A DNA stretch of 64,000 bases from Callaeas wilsoni (GCA_013398955.1 VWPU01014059.1:248001-312000), one strand, 5' to 3'; shown: positions 50,312 to 62,853, counted from the stretch's first letter. Made by a program: numbers and translations. Notes: generated from the letters alone by a model not told the origin.

Positions 50312-53300
50312 CTGCAAAATGGTTGTTTCCCTCTTTAAAGTCTTGAATTCTATAATAATTGGAAAGATGCCACATTCTGTGAGTATGATATTAAAGATTT
50401 TGTGGCATTTTGAGTGACATGATCCCAGAAAGTCATGCCTCCTAAAACTATTCTTACAGTCTCTATATGGAAATTCAGAAGGATGACACTCCACACTGGG
50501 CTCTGGTTTTTCAGATTAAGTGTCAAAGGGAAAGGGAGAGGGAAAGGGAAAGGGAAAGAGAAAGGGAAAAAACATCCAAAAAACCCTGGATAAAAGTTTC
50601 TCCTGAAAGGATGAGTTCTGTAGAAAATTTTATGACAGCTCAAGAATGTGCAGAATCCTAATACAACTGTAGTAGAAATGAAAGAAGAGATTAAGTATTA
50701 ATATGGTTTTATTCACTGCAAAGTGTGTATGAATTCTTTAGTTATTTTGTGCTGTGTTTTTTGAAATCATTGTCTTTGTTTGAGACAAATTAGGAGGAAA
50801 CGTCCCTAAGACAATCATAAAATTCACAGTACATTTAAGCAGCCCCTTTTCTGTAGATACTGTCTCAACATAAAGACATCCCAAACCCTTGAACCATTGC
50901 AGCATGTAAATGAGATGTTTTAAGTACTAAATTGATATTATAATATGTTTATTATATATTTTCTAATAAGTCCAGTCACTTATGACATTTCTAATTTTTT
51001 TTATGCTCTAGAAGATTCTTCTGAAAATTTTAAAAATTAAGCAAAGAAAAAGGAAAAGAGAAAAATCCAAAGATTTCCATTGTCAATTGGTTATTGAGGC
51101 AAACTCTTTGCTGTCAGGACAGCTCAAGTCCTGCCAAAATGTCAGTCACTTTTCAGTTGGGCCTGAAAAGATGCATGGTAGACTGCAGCTTTTCAAGAAC
51201 TAACTTATTCAGACTCATTAGATTCAGAACATCCTGCACTGCAGCAGCTGCAGGGATTTATTTTTCACAGTGTTCTTTAAAAGATTTTGTTGTTTGCACA
51301 TTCAAACTCTTTTCTGAACTCCAGAAACCTTTGAAAATACTTCACTTAGGAAAACAGAGAAAGGGCATGTCTAGGAAAAAGAGTGTTTTTCTAACTCAGC
51401 TTCACTAACCCAAGTAAATAAAATCAGTCTAATGCAGCAGTCAGACAAGTTATCTCAATCTTTGGTTTGGTTAAGCCGTTGAAACTTTCCAACACCTGCA
51501 ATGACTCTGTACAATAAATGACAGTATGCAATGTGATGGATGTCTGCGAAGCAGCTCGCTCGCTTCACCAGTTTTGGTTCAAAGAGAGCCCATAGCTCAG
51601 CTGGAGCAATTAAAATTGCTGTCTTTACTGGTATATCAACTTTAAATGATCTGAGGCAAGCACGTTTAAGTTAAGAACACATTTTTTCAGGGTGAAGAAA
51701 TTTTGTCCACTTCATCTCTAGAGTGAACATGTTTTGGAGTATGATCAGGAGATCCAGGATATCCAACTATAGAAATGGAAACCAACAGCACACACCAGTC
51801 CTTAGTGTAATAATGACACATATGGCTATGAGAGCCCTCTCAGGATAACAGAAAGTCATCATCAGCCTACAGCTATAGAGGTTAAGGGAATCTTACCAGT
51901 TCTAAAGGCATTATGTGCTGTGACCTCAGAGTGTTCTTCAGTTAAATCTCCTCTTCTGTAAATAGAGCTCCTCAGTTCTGAGAGGTCGGACCAAGATTAA
52001 AAATGAAATTAAAGAATAGGTATCAGTCTCCCCTGGATCAAAGATAATCACAAACTTGTTTTTACTTAATCAGTTTGCATTGCATTAGCCATGATATCAT
52101 ACTATGGGGTTATTGCCTCAGTGGGTTCTGAATCCAGTGACTATTGTTTATTAGCTGTCATTCAAGCCTTTCTCATGAGTCTGTCAAATGTTTATGTTAT
52201 ATACTTACAGCAGTCAAATCAAAAGATAGCTCTTATACGATTTCAATTTGCTTTGAAGTGTTTTAATTAGTAAATTATAAACACCAATTTTCTTAAAATA
52301 AAAAGTTAAAATTTAGCATGGGAATAAGCAAAATATTTTGTTTAAAAGTATACTTTATTGTTTCAAAATAGGTTTATTTTTAAAATTATCTTAATTTTCT
52401 GAGGTAATTCCAGCAAAGGGAGAGAAACAAATGTGATATTCAGAAGTCAAATTTTGAGAAGTTTCTGTGTAAATAACCTGATATCTTCAAAGGAGTATGG
52501 TCTTTTTAACATAAAATTCCCAGCACAGGGAGTTGAAAACGAGTCATGTGGTCTGTGAAAACCAGTTTTAGCCATCTCACAATTGGCTGCACAGGCACTA
52601 TAAATGATTGTATATCACACTCTTATCCAAGAAATGTATTTAAATTTTTTACGCTTTTGCTGACATATAGTAAGCCTTAAAGAGAGTAAAGCAACAATTT
52701 TTTTTTTCTGAAAGAAGAAAATCTAGAGAAAACTTTAACACCTGTAAGACATGATGACTTACGATATGACGCACTAATAAAAAGCATGTTTCTCTGTCTT
52801 CCAGTTTAATCCAGTATATTTCATCCACTGTATATTGAGTGTCCTCTGAAGATAAATAAATAGTGTTTCTACCTAGGAAAGCAATTATACTGTAAAAAAA
52901 TCACAGCCCTTTCAACCCTAAGTGGTATTAAAATAATAAAATAAATGTATTGGTGTGATTGTCTCTATTCTCAGTGTACTTTGACTTACCTAAATAAAGA
53001 TTGCAAGATATAAACTTGAAGTTGTCATCACTTGAGAATTAGTGTTAATATAACCAAGAGTGTCTATCATTCCCACAGTATAAGACCAGATTCCTTATGT
53101 TCCAATACTTGAGGCACGTTTTTTGTTACTACTACGTCTTAGTAATGACAACTTGAACATTTAAAGTCACTCAGGCAAAAACCACAAATATGTAAACTCT
53201 CCACAGTGTTATCAAAATGCAGTTTAAAAGTGTGAAACATCAATTTCATTTCCTTTGGAAGTTAGCTGGTTGTTGCTTCTGAATCTCAAGAATTTAGACT

Positions 53301-53967
53301 GATATCTATGCAAATTCCCAGCTGCACATTTCCTAGAGTTATGCAGATACTTTCAACTTTAGTGATGGTGGATTTTGGTGAAATTGGGACTGTGACAGTG
53401 TGAACTGATCTTTTTATACTGTAAACCATGCTTTTGACTATACTGCAGTTTTAGCATGTTGAAGCTATTTATCCTCTTGTAATTCAAAACTGCAACAGGC
53501 TTTTTTTTTTTTGAGAGCTGCTCAAGATTGTATTTCTCACACAACTCCTGGTGAAGTGGTTTTTTTCTTGACAATGCTCAAAGTGTTTTCCAAAATAGAG
53601 ACAGGTCATCTGGCCATGATGCAATTTTCCCTGGCCATTTTTCTTTGAAGAAAAACTAAAGCAGTAGTAGACAGAGCAATTGGCTAAAAAGTCTCTGAGT
53701 TCTCTGTACTTCCCTTTGAAGTGTCATTTCAGTTATATGGGTCTACTTTAGTTGTGGATCAATGCTGAAAAAAGAGGATAAGAAAATTTATAAGGTATAT
53801 TTTCAGGTATATTAAACATCTGAATATGTTTAATGGAATTTGCCAAAGAAATAGGGAAGGAAACAGGCAGATAATGAAAAACAAGTAATTGGCAACTTAT
53901 GAAGTGCTGGGGGCCATACATGCTCCTCAGTAAAAAAGACTTGTTACCAAAGTACTTCCAAAACCTA
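50312..53967. other. Unassigned AT-rich DNA with purine repeat
   Basis: Apart from the GGGAAA repeat and the homeodomain-motif cluster near 51.6 kb, nothing is recognised. The 104-codon plus frame at 51094-51408 has no domain. Confidence 0.5.
50525..50570 (+). repeat. (GGGAAA)n polypurine repeat
   Basis: About seven units of GGGAAA with small changes are seen; the whole tract is purine only. The Arg-Glu dipeptide repeat in the plus-strand frame that crosses it is a translation of this repeat. Confidence 0.92.
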
Positions 53968-54086
53968 TTACTACTGCTACTGCTACTACTGCTAGTACTA
54001 TTACTAGTAGTATTCTTATATATTATATTATATTATAACTATAATTATTATCTCCATTATTATCATCATCATGATCATTACTATTT
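53968..54086 (+). repeat. Compound trinucleotide microsatellite (ACT/GCT, TAT, ATC)
   Basis: TACTACTGC-type repeats pass through a TATTATA stretch into ATTATC and ATCATC units. The poly-Leu and Tyr/His-rich product of the frame 53899-54135 is only this repeat translated. Confidence 0.85.
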
Positions 54087-55139
54087 TAAAGTTTTATACT
54101 TTTCCGACTCAGGTAATTTCACTTCTCTTTGGTGAGGTCAATCCGTGAATCTGCCTCCCTTCCGTCATTGCGTCAATACAGTGCTCAGTAAACCAAGCAG
54201 TATATATGGGTCCTGCAGTTGTTGACTTACTGACATCTCACAGATTTCTTTGTTAGATGTAGCTGTTTTGCATATTTTTCTTTTGTAGTTTGCTTTCTAG
54301 ATACTCAGCAGCCAAATACATTGTCTGGGATTCCACAGTGTACTTCACACTTGCATTTCATGGAATCGTGTGTAACCTAATAACTTTGAGACCACATTCT
54401 ATTTACTTAGATGACATCAGTCCAAGGTACAATGAGATATATCCCAATATTTGTCTCTGATTTATCTAAAAGAATGTAAAGATGTAGAGCTTTGAAATGT
54501 GTTTCTGTAATTAGCCTTGAAAACCTTATTTTGGAAATGTTTCTTCCTGTGATTAAAGTCCAACTAGATGCAGGAAAAACAATAACTTATTTTAGCCATT
54601 TATAGTAAAATTATTAAAATTAGACATTTTAATTATTTGAGAACATTTTCCTAACTATTCTCATAATAAAAATTATACCACAATCAACTTCTACAAAAAT
54701 ACTTATACAGTTCCAGAAGGATATTCAGTTCTACAACACACAAAAGAATGAAACTTTTGTATAACAAATTAAAATAAGTATATAGGATTATTTCCTGTGT
54801 TAAAAGGAAAATTAGATATTAGGAAAGGTAGCACATCTGAATTTGATAGATAGCAGAGGACAAAAAATTTGCCATTATGAAATTTGCCATTAAACTGAAG
54901 TTATACTTTTAAAAAATTTTTAATTTTCAGACAAGAAGAAAAAAGAAAAATAATGTCTCTATATATATGTTTCATGTATAAATGCACATATGTTAAAGAT
55001 ACAGAAACATTACGGCATTTGTTGAAAATGAATTTTAAAAAGATTTATTTGTTTGTTTTTCTTAGCACAGAGTTCTTTTTACCCCATTAAATGTCTCTGG
55101 TTTCTTGTCTATGCACCATACATTGCAAAATTAGTCCCT
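54087..55139. other. Unassigned AT-rich DNA
   Basis: No gene or repeat family is recognised. A composite ATTGCGTCAAT motif lies at 54167-54177. Confidence 0.5.
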
Positions 55140-55420
55140 GATGGATATGCATTAGTACTTTGTCCAGTCTAAACATCTTGAGCAATGGAATGTCCATTGG
55201 GAGACTTATTTTCCACAGTCTAATACATCTCACTGTCAGAAAATTGTTTCTGATAGTCAGCCTAATTTTTTCCTCCCTTAATTTCCTCCCATTGCTCCTA
55301 ATTACATCTCCTTATGCCACCCTAAATCATTTGTCCCCCTGCTTAGTGTTTATGGCCTTCAAATACTTGCGGAATGTTATCATATCCTTATGAGTTGTCA
55401 TTTAGCCAAACTCTGTGTAG
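55140..55420 (-). mobile_element. Old CR1-type LINE tail, minus strand
   Basis: The plus strand shows the antisense CR1/L3 tail pattern in order: 'TTGTCCAGTCTAAACATCTT', a 'GAATGTCCATTGGGAGACTT' segment, 'TCAGAAAATTGTTTCTGATA' with CAGCCTAA, 'TTAATTTCCTCCCATTGCTC', a 'CTTCAAATACTTGCGGAATG' segment and 'TTATCATATCC', then 'TTTAGCCAAACTCTGTGTAG'. Each corresponds to a known landmark of CR1-family 3' regions (failed-consensus versions of 'GTTAGAAAGTTTTTCCTAAT', 'GTATTTGAAGGCTGTTATCA', and so on). Divergence indicates an old copy. The 77- and 111-codon plus frames crossing it are chance. Confidence 0.72.
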
Positions 55421-56763
55421 AAATTTATGTAAATTGGCACAACTATATGGATTTATGCTATGTATACTACCTGAGGATAAAAAGCATGGCATTCGATTCT
55501 CATGGAATTGTATTTCATACCAGTTTGTGTCATGACTCACACCTGCCTAGAGAAGAGAGAAGAAAATTATGCTTCAAACATTATGTATTTCACCTAGTCC
55601 CCATGGCCTGCTACTGCTTCTTTAGCCTGCAAAACTGGGATTGGTTTCAAATAAACATATATATATATATATATATACGTGTGTGTGTGTATGTGTGTGT
55701 GTGTTTAATATACCTCAAATACTAGACACAAACACTGTGAAAAATCTCCGATGTCAGCATTGTTAACATATTTGAAAAGGGATGACCTTAACAGAGCAAG
55801 GCCTTAGGCTTTTTCTACATGCAATGAATATATTTTATTTCTGGACTGGTAAGCTTTGGAGGAACATCATGAACCCACTCAGGGTTACATATCAATGCCT
55901 ATGTCCGAACCTGAAAACTCTCCTGCAGAAAGCAATTAGTCCTTGAAGGACAGTAGGTAGCACTTTCTGAACAGTCTTTATGCACTTACCATCACCCGTT
56001 CTGATCAGACAAAACATGGAATTTGATGACAATTCTGAAAACACCATTAATTGCAGGAATAAATAATATTTCTTGGTAAATTAGTGATTGCTTTTCAGCA
56101 AGCTCCGGTTCTGCGCATTTTCGGTAAGTTCCAGTTCAGCTAACAAAATCTTCCAGTGGTCTGTGTATCATATAATCATCTAGATACATGTGTACTTCAG
56201 GCAGTGCTACAAGATAGATTGGGTTATCACAAGAGAGATTTGTGTGATTTTCATATCATTCAGATTATAAGAAAGCTGATAACCTGAGAAATAGCTTCCC
56301 AGGCCTATGAAATTCATCACCCTTGTTCATTCTGTAAACTCTTCTTAGGGGATGGAACTGAATTCAGCACAGATGTAATCTTAGCACAACTGCAGTTTCA
56401 TCTAAAGAAGCAGTCTTGAAGCAGAACAGTAGACAGACAACAAGGATTCCTTGCTTGCCTCTTCAAAACAGCGTGGGTCTATATGAAACACATGACAAGG
56501 CAGGTTGGTTTCAAATAAAGAGCATCTCAAAGGGTGTCTCTCTGACAAGCACACTTCCCACACACCGCTTCTCAGTGTCAAAACTCTCACAGCAGGAGCA
56601 TTAGGAAACTGTGCAATGTGACCTAGGAAAGCAGCATAGGATATAAAATGTGGATGTTAGGATATAAGGTGCTCTTTTATTGACACAGTAATCACCAAAT
56701 TATTCAGCAAAGAGATTATATTTGTGTATGTAATCCTCATACTGTTTTAACGCTCTTTGTTAT
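55421..56763. other. Unassigned DNA with a TA/TG microsatellite
   Basis: Paired 62-codon frames on both strands at 56402-56604 show no domain. Nothing else is recognised. Confidence 0.5.
55656..55705 (+). repeat. (AT)n(GT)n microsatellite
   Basis: About eleven AT units are followed by GT units with one AT interruption, a probably polymorphic compound repeat. Confidence 0.95.
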
Positions 56764-56768
56764 GCCAG

Positions 56769-57375
56769 TGTGCTGGTTTGAAAGCAAAACCAGTAAGAAA
56801 ACTCCAAGTCAGAAGTACAATTTAATAGGAAAAAAAAACTAAAATAAATGCAATAGTACAAAAAAACCACTGACAGAGTCAGGATACAACCTGACACCCT
56901 GTCAGTCAGGGTGTTGGTAGCAGTCCAAGAAAATGGTGGCTGCAGTCCTCCAGAGTTCTGCTGAAGATGGTCCTGTTGAAGCAGTGATCCTGTAGAAAAG
57001 GTCTGGTCTTCACCTGAAGGTCCAGTGGTAGCTCTTGTCCTCTGGGAATCCAGTAGGTAAGGGCTGGCTCTGGTGTTCGGAATCTTAGCTTATATCCAGG
57101 ATGGGATGCTTGGTCCCTCCCTCTGGGCAGAGCATCTCACAATGGGAGGATGTAATTTTATCAGCCATGTGATGAGACTAGATGGCCCATTAATGGGACT
57201 TGGGGGGCCTAGAGGGAGGATGGGGCATGGGAGAGATAAGGAACGCTGCCCCACCCGGTTCCGACAGCTGGCCTATTAACAGAAGATAGTCCAGAGAGAG
57301 GACGCAGGGGACACAGCCCCACCTAGTTTTAACAGCTCCTGAAGATGGTAATAGAATACACTGCAACCCAGGACA
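56769..57375 (-). mobile_element. Solo LTR of an avian ERVL-like retrovirus, minus orientation, perfect 5-bp target duplication
   Basis: GCCAG occurs immediately on both sides (56764-56768 and 57376-57380). On the minus strand the LTR starts TGTCCTGGGTTGC and ends CAAACCAGCACA, so TG...CA ends are intact, and the first eight bases equal those of the LTR at 470-1036. A minus-strand ATTAAA polyadenylation hexamer lies at 56821-56826, followed by a short U5. A 22-bp segment is present twice, at 57248-57269 and 57316-57337, differing at five positions that are all transitions. There is no internal retroviral sequence, so this is a solo LTR. The 68-codon frames on both strands inside it are not genes. 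Confidence 0.92.
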
Positions 57376-58459
57376 GCCAGTATTAAGTCTATTCATTACA
57401 AAAATGAAATTAATCCTTAACAGTTAGGAATACTTTTTTCTAAGCATTACCCTCAAGCATTATGAGAAAGTTTTAGTGATACAGATTAAAAACTCCCCTT
57501 AAGAAAATGCCTATAATGCAGCTGACAATAATCTGAAAACACTTTGGAAGAGTGTAACTGCTGCTGAGCAGGTACTTGCTGAATTGAGAAGGACAGCCTG
57601 TGCCCCTTGCTGCAGTCTGCATGGCACCCATCTGCATCTCTGGAGCTGCACATGAGGAATATGATCATGACTGAAAACCACGGGAACACATAACAGTGCC
57701 TATTTTTCACATAGGTCTGTTTCCATGTCAGCAGACACTCAGAAAAACAAAAAAGGAGGAAGAAATGCTATGTCGCAGTGAAGAAATAATCACCCATCAT
57801 CAGTCAGTCCTAACTGACAAAAAACGATGATACTTTCACTGCAGAAAGCCACCCTGACACACATAACTTTTCCTTCATTAGAGAAGCCTTCAGTAGGCCA
57901 TGAAAATTAACAACAACAAAAAAGTAATTTTGACCAGAGTAAATAAGTAAATAGATAAATTTTCTGTGCTACTAGAATATCAATGAAGGCACTATTTCAG
58001 CTTTAAAAAGATCACTCCACATGGGATTCACTAAAGATTAGTTTTTCCAAGAGCACTAATTACTTTGAGAAATAAAATACCTTATAAATTCCTGCAGTCA
58101 GTTCTTCCAGATTTTCAGTTTTCAAAGCTGCAAATTGTATCAGTGTAGATGTGATAATAGAGCAGCTGGGATTAATCACACTTCTGACAAAGGTAAATCA
58201 CAGATACCTGGCAAAAGCCGTCACCTTCATTATCTGTCATGTGTTTTCCTAAGTATATTCTTCTTGAATTGCATTACTAAAATTGCGAAGCATTTTCCTA
58301 ATGATGTTTGGCATTGTAAACTTTCAACTCAATCTTATTTCTCTATGTCACCAGGACTCTATCAGGTTTACACTCTTCTGGAGTTCTTATTAAAACATTT
58401 CAAATTGTTCCTGTTTAGTTAATTTGTACCTTATCTCTTTGATGGAACCCCAGTCTGGT

Positions 58460-58510
58460 TTTGTGTGTGGGTGTGTATGAGTATGTTTCTGTATGTGTGT
58501 GTATGTGTGG
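58460..58510 (+). repeat. Imperfect (TG)n/(TATG)n repeat
   Basis: TGTG units are mixed with TATG and GAGTATG. Confidence 0.85.
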
Positions 58511-60248
58511 TATTTGTTCCTTTTGAATGCTTTCTAGGCTGAAGTAAGTAATAAACAAAAATAAATAATTGTTACGGGCAAAAAGAGTCTGTGACATGCT
58601 TGCAAATTAATCATTTCTTCTCAGTACTGTTAAATTTGGCCTTACTAGCAAACTGTGCCTTTCTTGTTGGGAATAAATACCATAGCAGCCTGGACCTTAT
58701 TATTACTGAGTTCTATTCATTACCATTATAAGCAAATCTAAGTCAGAAAACTTGCATAAAAATTTTGATGTGGGAATCAGGTGTACTGGTATAAAAAAAG
58801 GGGTATAGAGATCCGGTTTCACCCCAAGAAGTGCTCATGCTGCAGTTTTGGTGAATATCCACATAATCCAGTTTAGGTGTGGCTATTTGGCAACAAACGC
58901 CAAAGTTTTTTCAAGATGTCTAAGTTTCCCTGCCTCAGGAGAAGTAACACAGTAATGTCCAAGTTATGAATACAAATGCATGAATCAACTTTCGAAGGTA
59001 ATCGACTACCGAGCTCAATGAAAAATAATTTCAGAGGTGCCTGTGTAGGATAATAATCTTAGAGAGTGCTTGGTGATTTTCTAGCGTAAGGTCATTCAGC
59101 TGCTTCATTTGTGATCTTGATTTGTGATCTTCCCGTTTGGTCATGTAGATACTCAGAAACACGTGAAAACTGAGCAAAGCTTAAAGATATTTTCTTTCTG
59201 AACGTAAAAAAAAAAAAAATCATATGCAGAATATACGAGTTCTGATTTTCAGAATGGTTTTTAAAATTAACTTCTGGACAGGAAATATGACTTTGTTAAA
59301 GCCAGTTTGGGCCTTAGCTTCAGATTTCCAATGTAATAACCTGGCAAACCAGCTAAGAGAGTATTTAGACATTTAGGAAAGTCAGCTGTAGCTGTGGGAT
59401 GCTAACTCCTTTCTTTTTCAACAGAAAAAGAAAGGCTATTTCACAATATATTATACAACATGAACTCAGATTCCTCAAAACACAGGACATTTTTCCCTAC
59501 AGTAACTGTAGCAGACACCTAGTAAGACCATGATTTTCAGGTTAAAGTGACTTTCTGGATATCCACTTAATTTCCTCTTTCTAGCCCAATTTGTAAAATT
59601 AATTTTCCCAAATTCCAGCAGTATTTATAAAGACCAAAAAAAAAAAACATATTGCTGAGATATGTCACTACATAAGAAATTTAAGATAAGGTTCCTCCAA
59701 CCTTTCAAGTACAAAGTGAGAAAGAGATGGAGGTCCATAACATGTTTAAGTGTCTAATTTATGGAATTTACTGGAAAGTTCATGGGCACTCACGACTGTT
59801 CTGATGGAATCTCACAGCATGAGTAAATCATGTGCTTGTGTCCCATATGTAGTGTTAGGCAGGTTGAAAATTGAGCCACATGTAGCATATATTTTGACTA
59901 TACATAGCAATAGCAGAAAACCAACTTTCCTGGTGTTTAATTTATTCAGCTATAGACAGATATAGAAATATTGCACTTATATTGCTATAAATATATCCTT
60001 AGCAAGCCAACATAATTAAACCTGGACAGAGTATTTTCAGCAATGGTAAAAGAGAGGCAGATTGATCAAAGTCTGTTGTTTTATCCAAATCAACAGAAGT
60101 AATTAAAACCCACAGTCTTCACTTAAATTTTCAACTGGAAAGTATATTAAATTTGTAGTGTAAAACTGAATGTAATAATTTCTAAATTAATGCAATTTTA
60201 AAAAGAAAAAAACAGAAATTTAAAGTGCAAAGGAGTTGGTGTTTTACC

Positions 60249-60268
60249 AAAAAAAAAAAAAAAAAAAA
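60249..60268 (+). repeat. Poly(A)20 tract
   Basis: Twenty consecutive A residues. No retrocopy body could be recognised upstream of it. Confidence 0.95.
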
Positions 60269-61996
60269 TCCCGACAGCGGTAATTTTGATAATAGGTCTA
60301 AAGGTATTAAATTAGAAAAAGGTGGCACTTAAAGATTTCCACAAAATAGAATAGGTAGGTGCAAATGCATTAAAATTTACATCAATTTATATTTATTTAT
60401 ACCAAAATAAGGGGTTTAATTTTTAAAATTGAATATATAGATGTTACTGGACTAAGTTTAACAATATTTTAGACCTAAAATAGTTTGCCACTGAAGTAAG
60501 TGATAATCTTTTTCTTGGTCACAGTAGATTTCAGATCAGGAACTGTATTTGTGACAGTGAAATCTGTGAGTACCTCTTTTTCATGTCAGTGAATGATCTG
60601 ATAATACCCCTGATGCATTTCACAGCAAGCACCAAGTAAAGAAAATTACAGCCTTTGGCAGTCTCCATTTCATTCTTACTTGACTTGCAGGTGTTCCCTT
60701 GCTTTCAAATACTTGTGGTCTGGGCATATTTTCAGTGTAGATGAAATTAGGGCTTTCCTGCTATTGAAAGGAAAAAAAAAGTAATTAACATTCCTTCTTT
60801 ACAGTGCAATGGATAGCAAAGAGAGTATGCTATTGCAAGGATTTTCCCCCTTATTTAAAGATGTCAATTTTTACATCTGTTTTAAAACTACATGCAGAAT
60901 CCTTTTTTCTTTCTTGGCAGTGCTAAGCAGTACTCTTCTTATTTTCTTCACATTTTTGAATATTGCAAACAAGCAAGGTTTGTCTCCCTTTGATGAAGTT
61001 TTTCTCACATTCTTGTCTTTTAAGATCTTAACATCCGTTTTCAAAAGCAAAAGCCAGACTGGCTGTATTCCTTTAGGATAAACAGAAAAATTTATTTTTT
61101 CTATACATTCCTCACATGTCTGATTGTGCATGGTACTGGAAAGCACATATGTGCAATGTTGCCTCTGGAGTACTGGTATCTTTTCTTCACTATGCTGTCA
61201 AGAATTTATACCAGTACCTCTGACTTTAATCTGAAAAGGTCAGGCTGTTAAATATATAGAAGTTACATAGCTCTTCTTTAACTCTATCTGAGAACAGATG
61301 GTAAATCATCCCTATAAAAACAGAGAATATGGGGTTCTTTTGGAGAGAGGCATTCTTGAAAGTTTCTCCAAGGCTGATTGGAAGAAAGTGAAACGTAAAG
61401 TGGTATTCACAGGCCATGAGAAGGTACTCCCTGTCTTGTTAAATGCCATTAGGGCAGTTATAATTATCTAAGACTAGGTTTGGAAAAAAAAAAATAGAAG
61501 TAAATGATCTATTAATCCATTTCCCATCTTCTTTTCTGCATGCACATTGTCTCAGAACAAGTTGTTTCCCAAAAGTTGATTGTAAATCGTTCCATAAATG
61601 TTCCATTCAAAATTGACATTTAAAGTAAGAAGTCTATAAGTGCCACGTCTATAACATGTCACAAAATATGTTTATGCAATCTGTTAGCATAGGTTGTAAA
61701 TGGATATTTGAAATTAATTTTCCACAAATATTGTAATCCATAATACTTTAAATTTACTGTTTCTGTATGTGTATTTTCTTTCTTATATTTTTAGTTTTCT
61801 TTGCCTTAGAAGCTATGTTCCTGGTCCATCTGTCTTTTTGAGATTTGATAAAAATTTGATGTCCAGTTTGAGTTACCAAAGGAAGAAGATTTGTGGCTTA
61901 TACATATCAATCTTATGGAAATTTCTGTTCACTTAGCATCATTAATACATCATAAGTATCAGAACAACAGGCGTGATACAAAGTGTCAATTTAAAT

Positions 61997-62055
61997 ACTG
62001 TTTACTATTTATAATTAACTGTTTAAAAACTGTTTACTATTTATAATTAACTGTT
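61997..62055 (+). repeat. 32-bp tandem duplication
   Basis: The unit beginning ACTGTTTACTATTTATAATT is repeated with period 32; copy one is 61997-62028, copy two 62029-62055, identical over the 27 bases shared. Confidence 0.95.
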
Positions 62056-62525
62056 GTTTTTCTTTCACTTATCCTGTATGCCTACAGAAAGTTCTGAGTG
62101 TGTGCTCTTGAACTTTGGGGTCCTTGAAGTGTACTAGGTAGAAAGCCACTACAACTCTTTGTACATATGTAGCAATTTTTAACTCGAGGTATGTAAATTC
62201 TTTGCACACATCTCTTGTTCCAATATCACAGATAATAAATAATGCTCCTTTTCACTTATGTAGCAAATGTGCACCCATTAGATAAGCAAATTAAGGTGAA
62301 GAAAACAAATGGCAATGCCACACTCAAGTTCTGCTGAGGCGGCAGAGCCAGTTTTGAGCTCCAGTCTGCTGACATACAATGTGCAATAGCATTGACCCCA
62401 TTGTGATGCCTTAGGATTTTAGCTCTTATATTTTCATATATCTGTAATCCTACAGTTCTTTAGTGTATAACTCTGAGCTCCATATAGAGTGTTAGCTACT
62501 GCTTTTCCCATTTTTGTCAGTCACA

Positions 62526-62848
62526 ACAATTCCGCTCTAGGCCTGAGAATCAAGGACACCTCACTGTCTCAGGCCTCGAGAAATGTAAACAAAAGTGCGT
62601 TGGGGGAAGCAAACTGAGAGAATGGGACTCCACTGCCTGACGCTGTAATTGGACAATTACCCTCTGATATGCAAATGGACAAAACTTATATCTGTCTAAA
62701 AAACATGTGACTGTGTCCATCTTGGGTGTAGTCTCTGTGAGACTCCTGCACTGCCCAAGGTGTACCCTGGGAAGGCCTTTCAATAAATCCCTACCCTTTA
62801 TCCTTTCACTCTGTCTAGCCTCTGTTCCAGGTCAGCCTCTACAAGGCA
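62526..62848 (+). mobile_element. Solo LTR of an endogenous retrovirus, plus orientation
   Basis: The segment has LTR promoter layout on the plus strand: an octamer ATGCAAAT at 62669-62676, a TATA-like TTATATC at 62686-62692, AATAAA at 62782-62787 and a pyrimidine-rich U5-like end to about 62848. TCACA occurs on both sides (62521-62525 and 62849-62853) and may be the 5-bp target duplication; with those limits the element ends in CA but begins AC rather than TG, so the left edge is less certain (62515 starts with TG as an alternative). No internal viral sequence is adjacent. The frames 62550-62783 (-) and 62707-62916 (+) are shadows inside it. Confidence 0.72.
62669..62692 (+). promoter_or_regulatory. 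LTR promoter elements: octamer and TATA-like box
   Basis: ATGCAAAT (POU/Oct binding consensus) lies ten bases upstream of TTATATC. With transcription starting some 25-30 bases downstream of the TATA-like box, the R region would run to just past AATAAA at 62782-62787. Activity today is unknown. Confidence 0.5.
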
Positions 62849-62853
62849 TCACA

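Larger units (their letters stand above)
57381..62525. other. Unassigned AT-rich DNA with homopolymer and GT-rich tracts
   Basis: It holds a GT/AT patch at 58460-58510, A runs near 59207-59219, 59637-59648 and 60249-60268, a short tandem pair TTTGTGATCTTGA at 59108-59131 and a 32-bp tandem duplication at 61997-62055. Frames of up to 95 codons (for example 58135-58422 plus; 60809-61081 plus against 60871-61146 minus) show no domain. Confidence 0.5.

Noticed and set aside
51593..51604. TAGCTCAGCTGG, a perfect match to a tRNA A-box
   Set aside because: There is no B-box at the right distance downstream and no cloverleaf can be folded; a B-box-like GGTTCAA lies upstream, the wrong order for a tRNA or tRNA-derived SINE.
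53899..54135. Poly-Leu frame that looks like a membrane segment
   Set aside because: The leucine run is a translated trinucleotide microsatellite.
60200..60268. Poly(A)20 as the tail of a processed retrocopy
   Set aside because: No gene-like body or target duplication is visible around it; A runs are frequent in this window.
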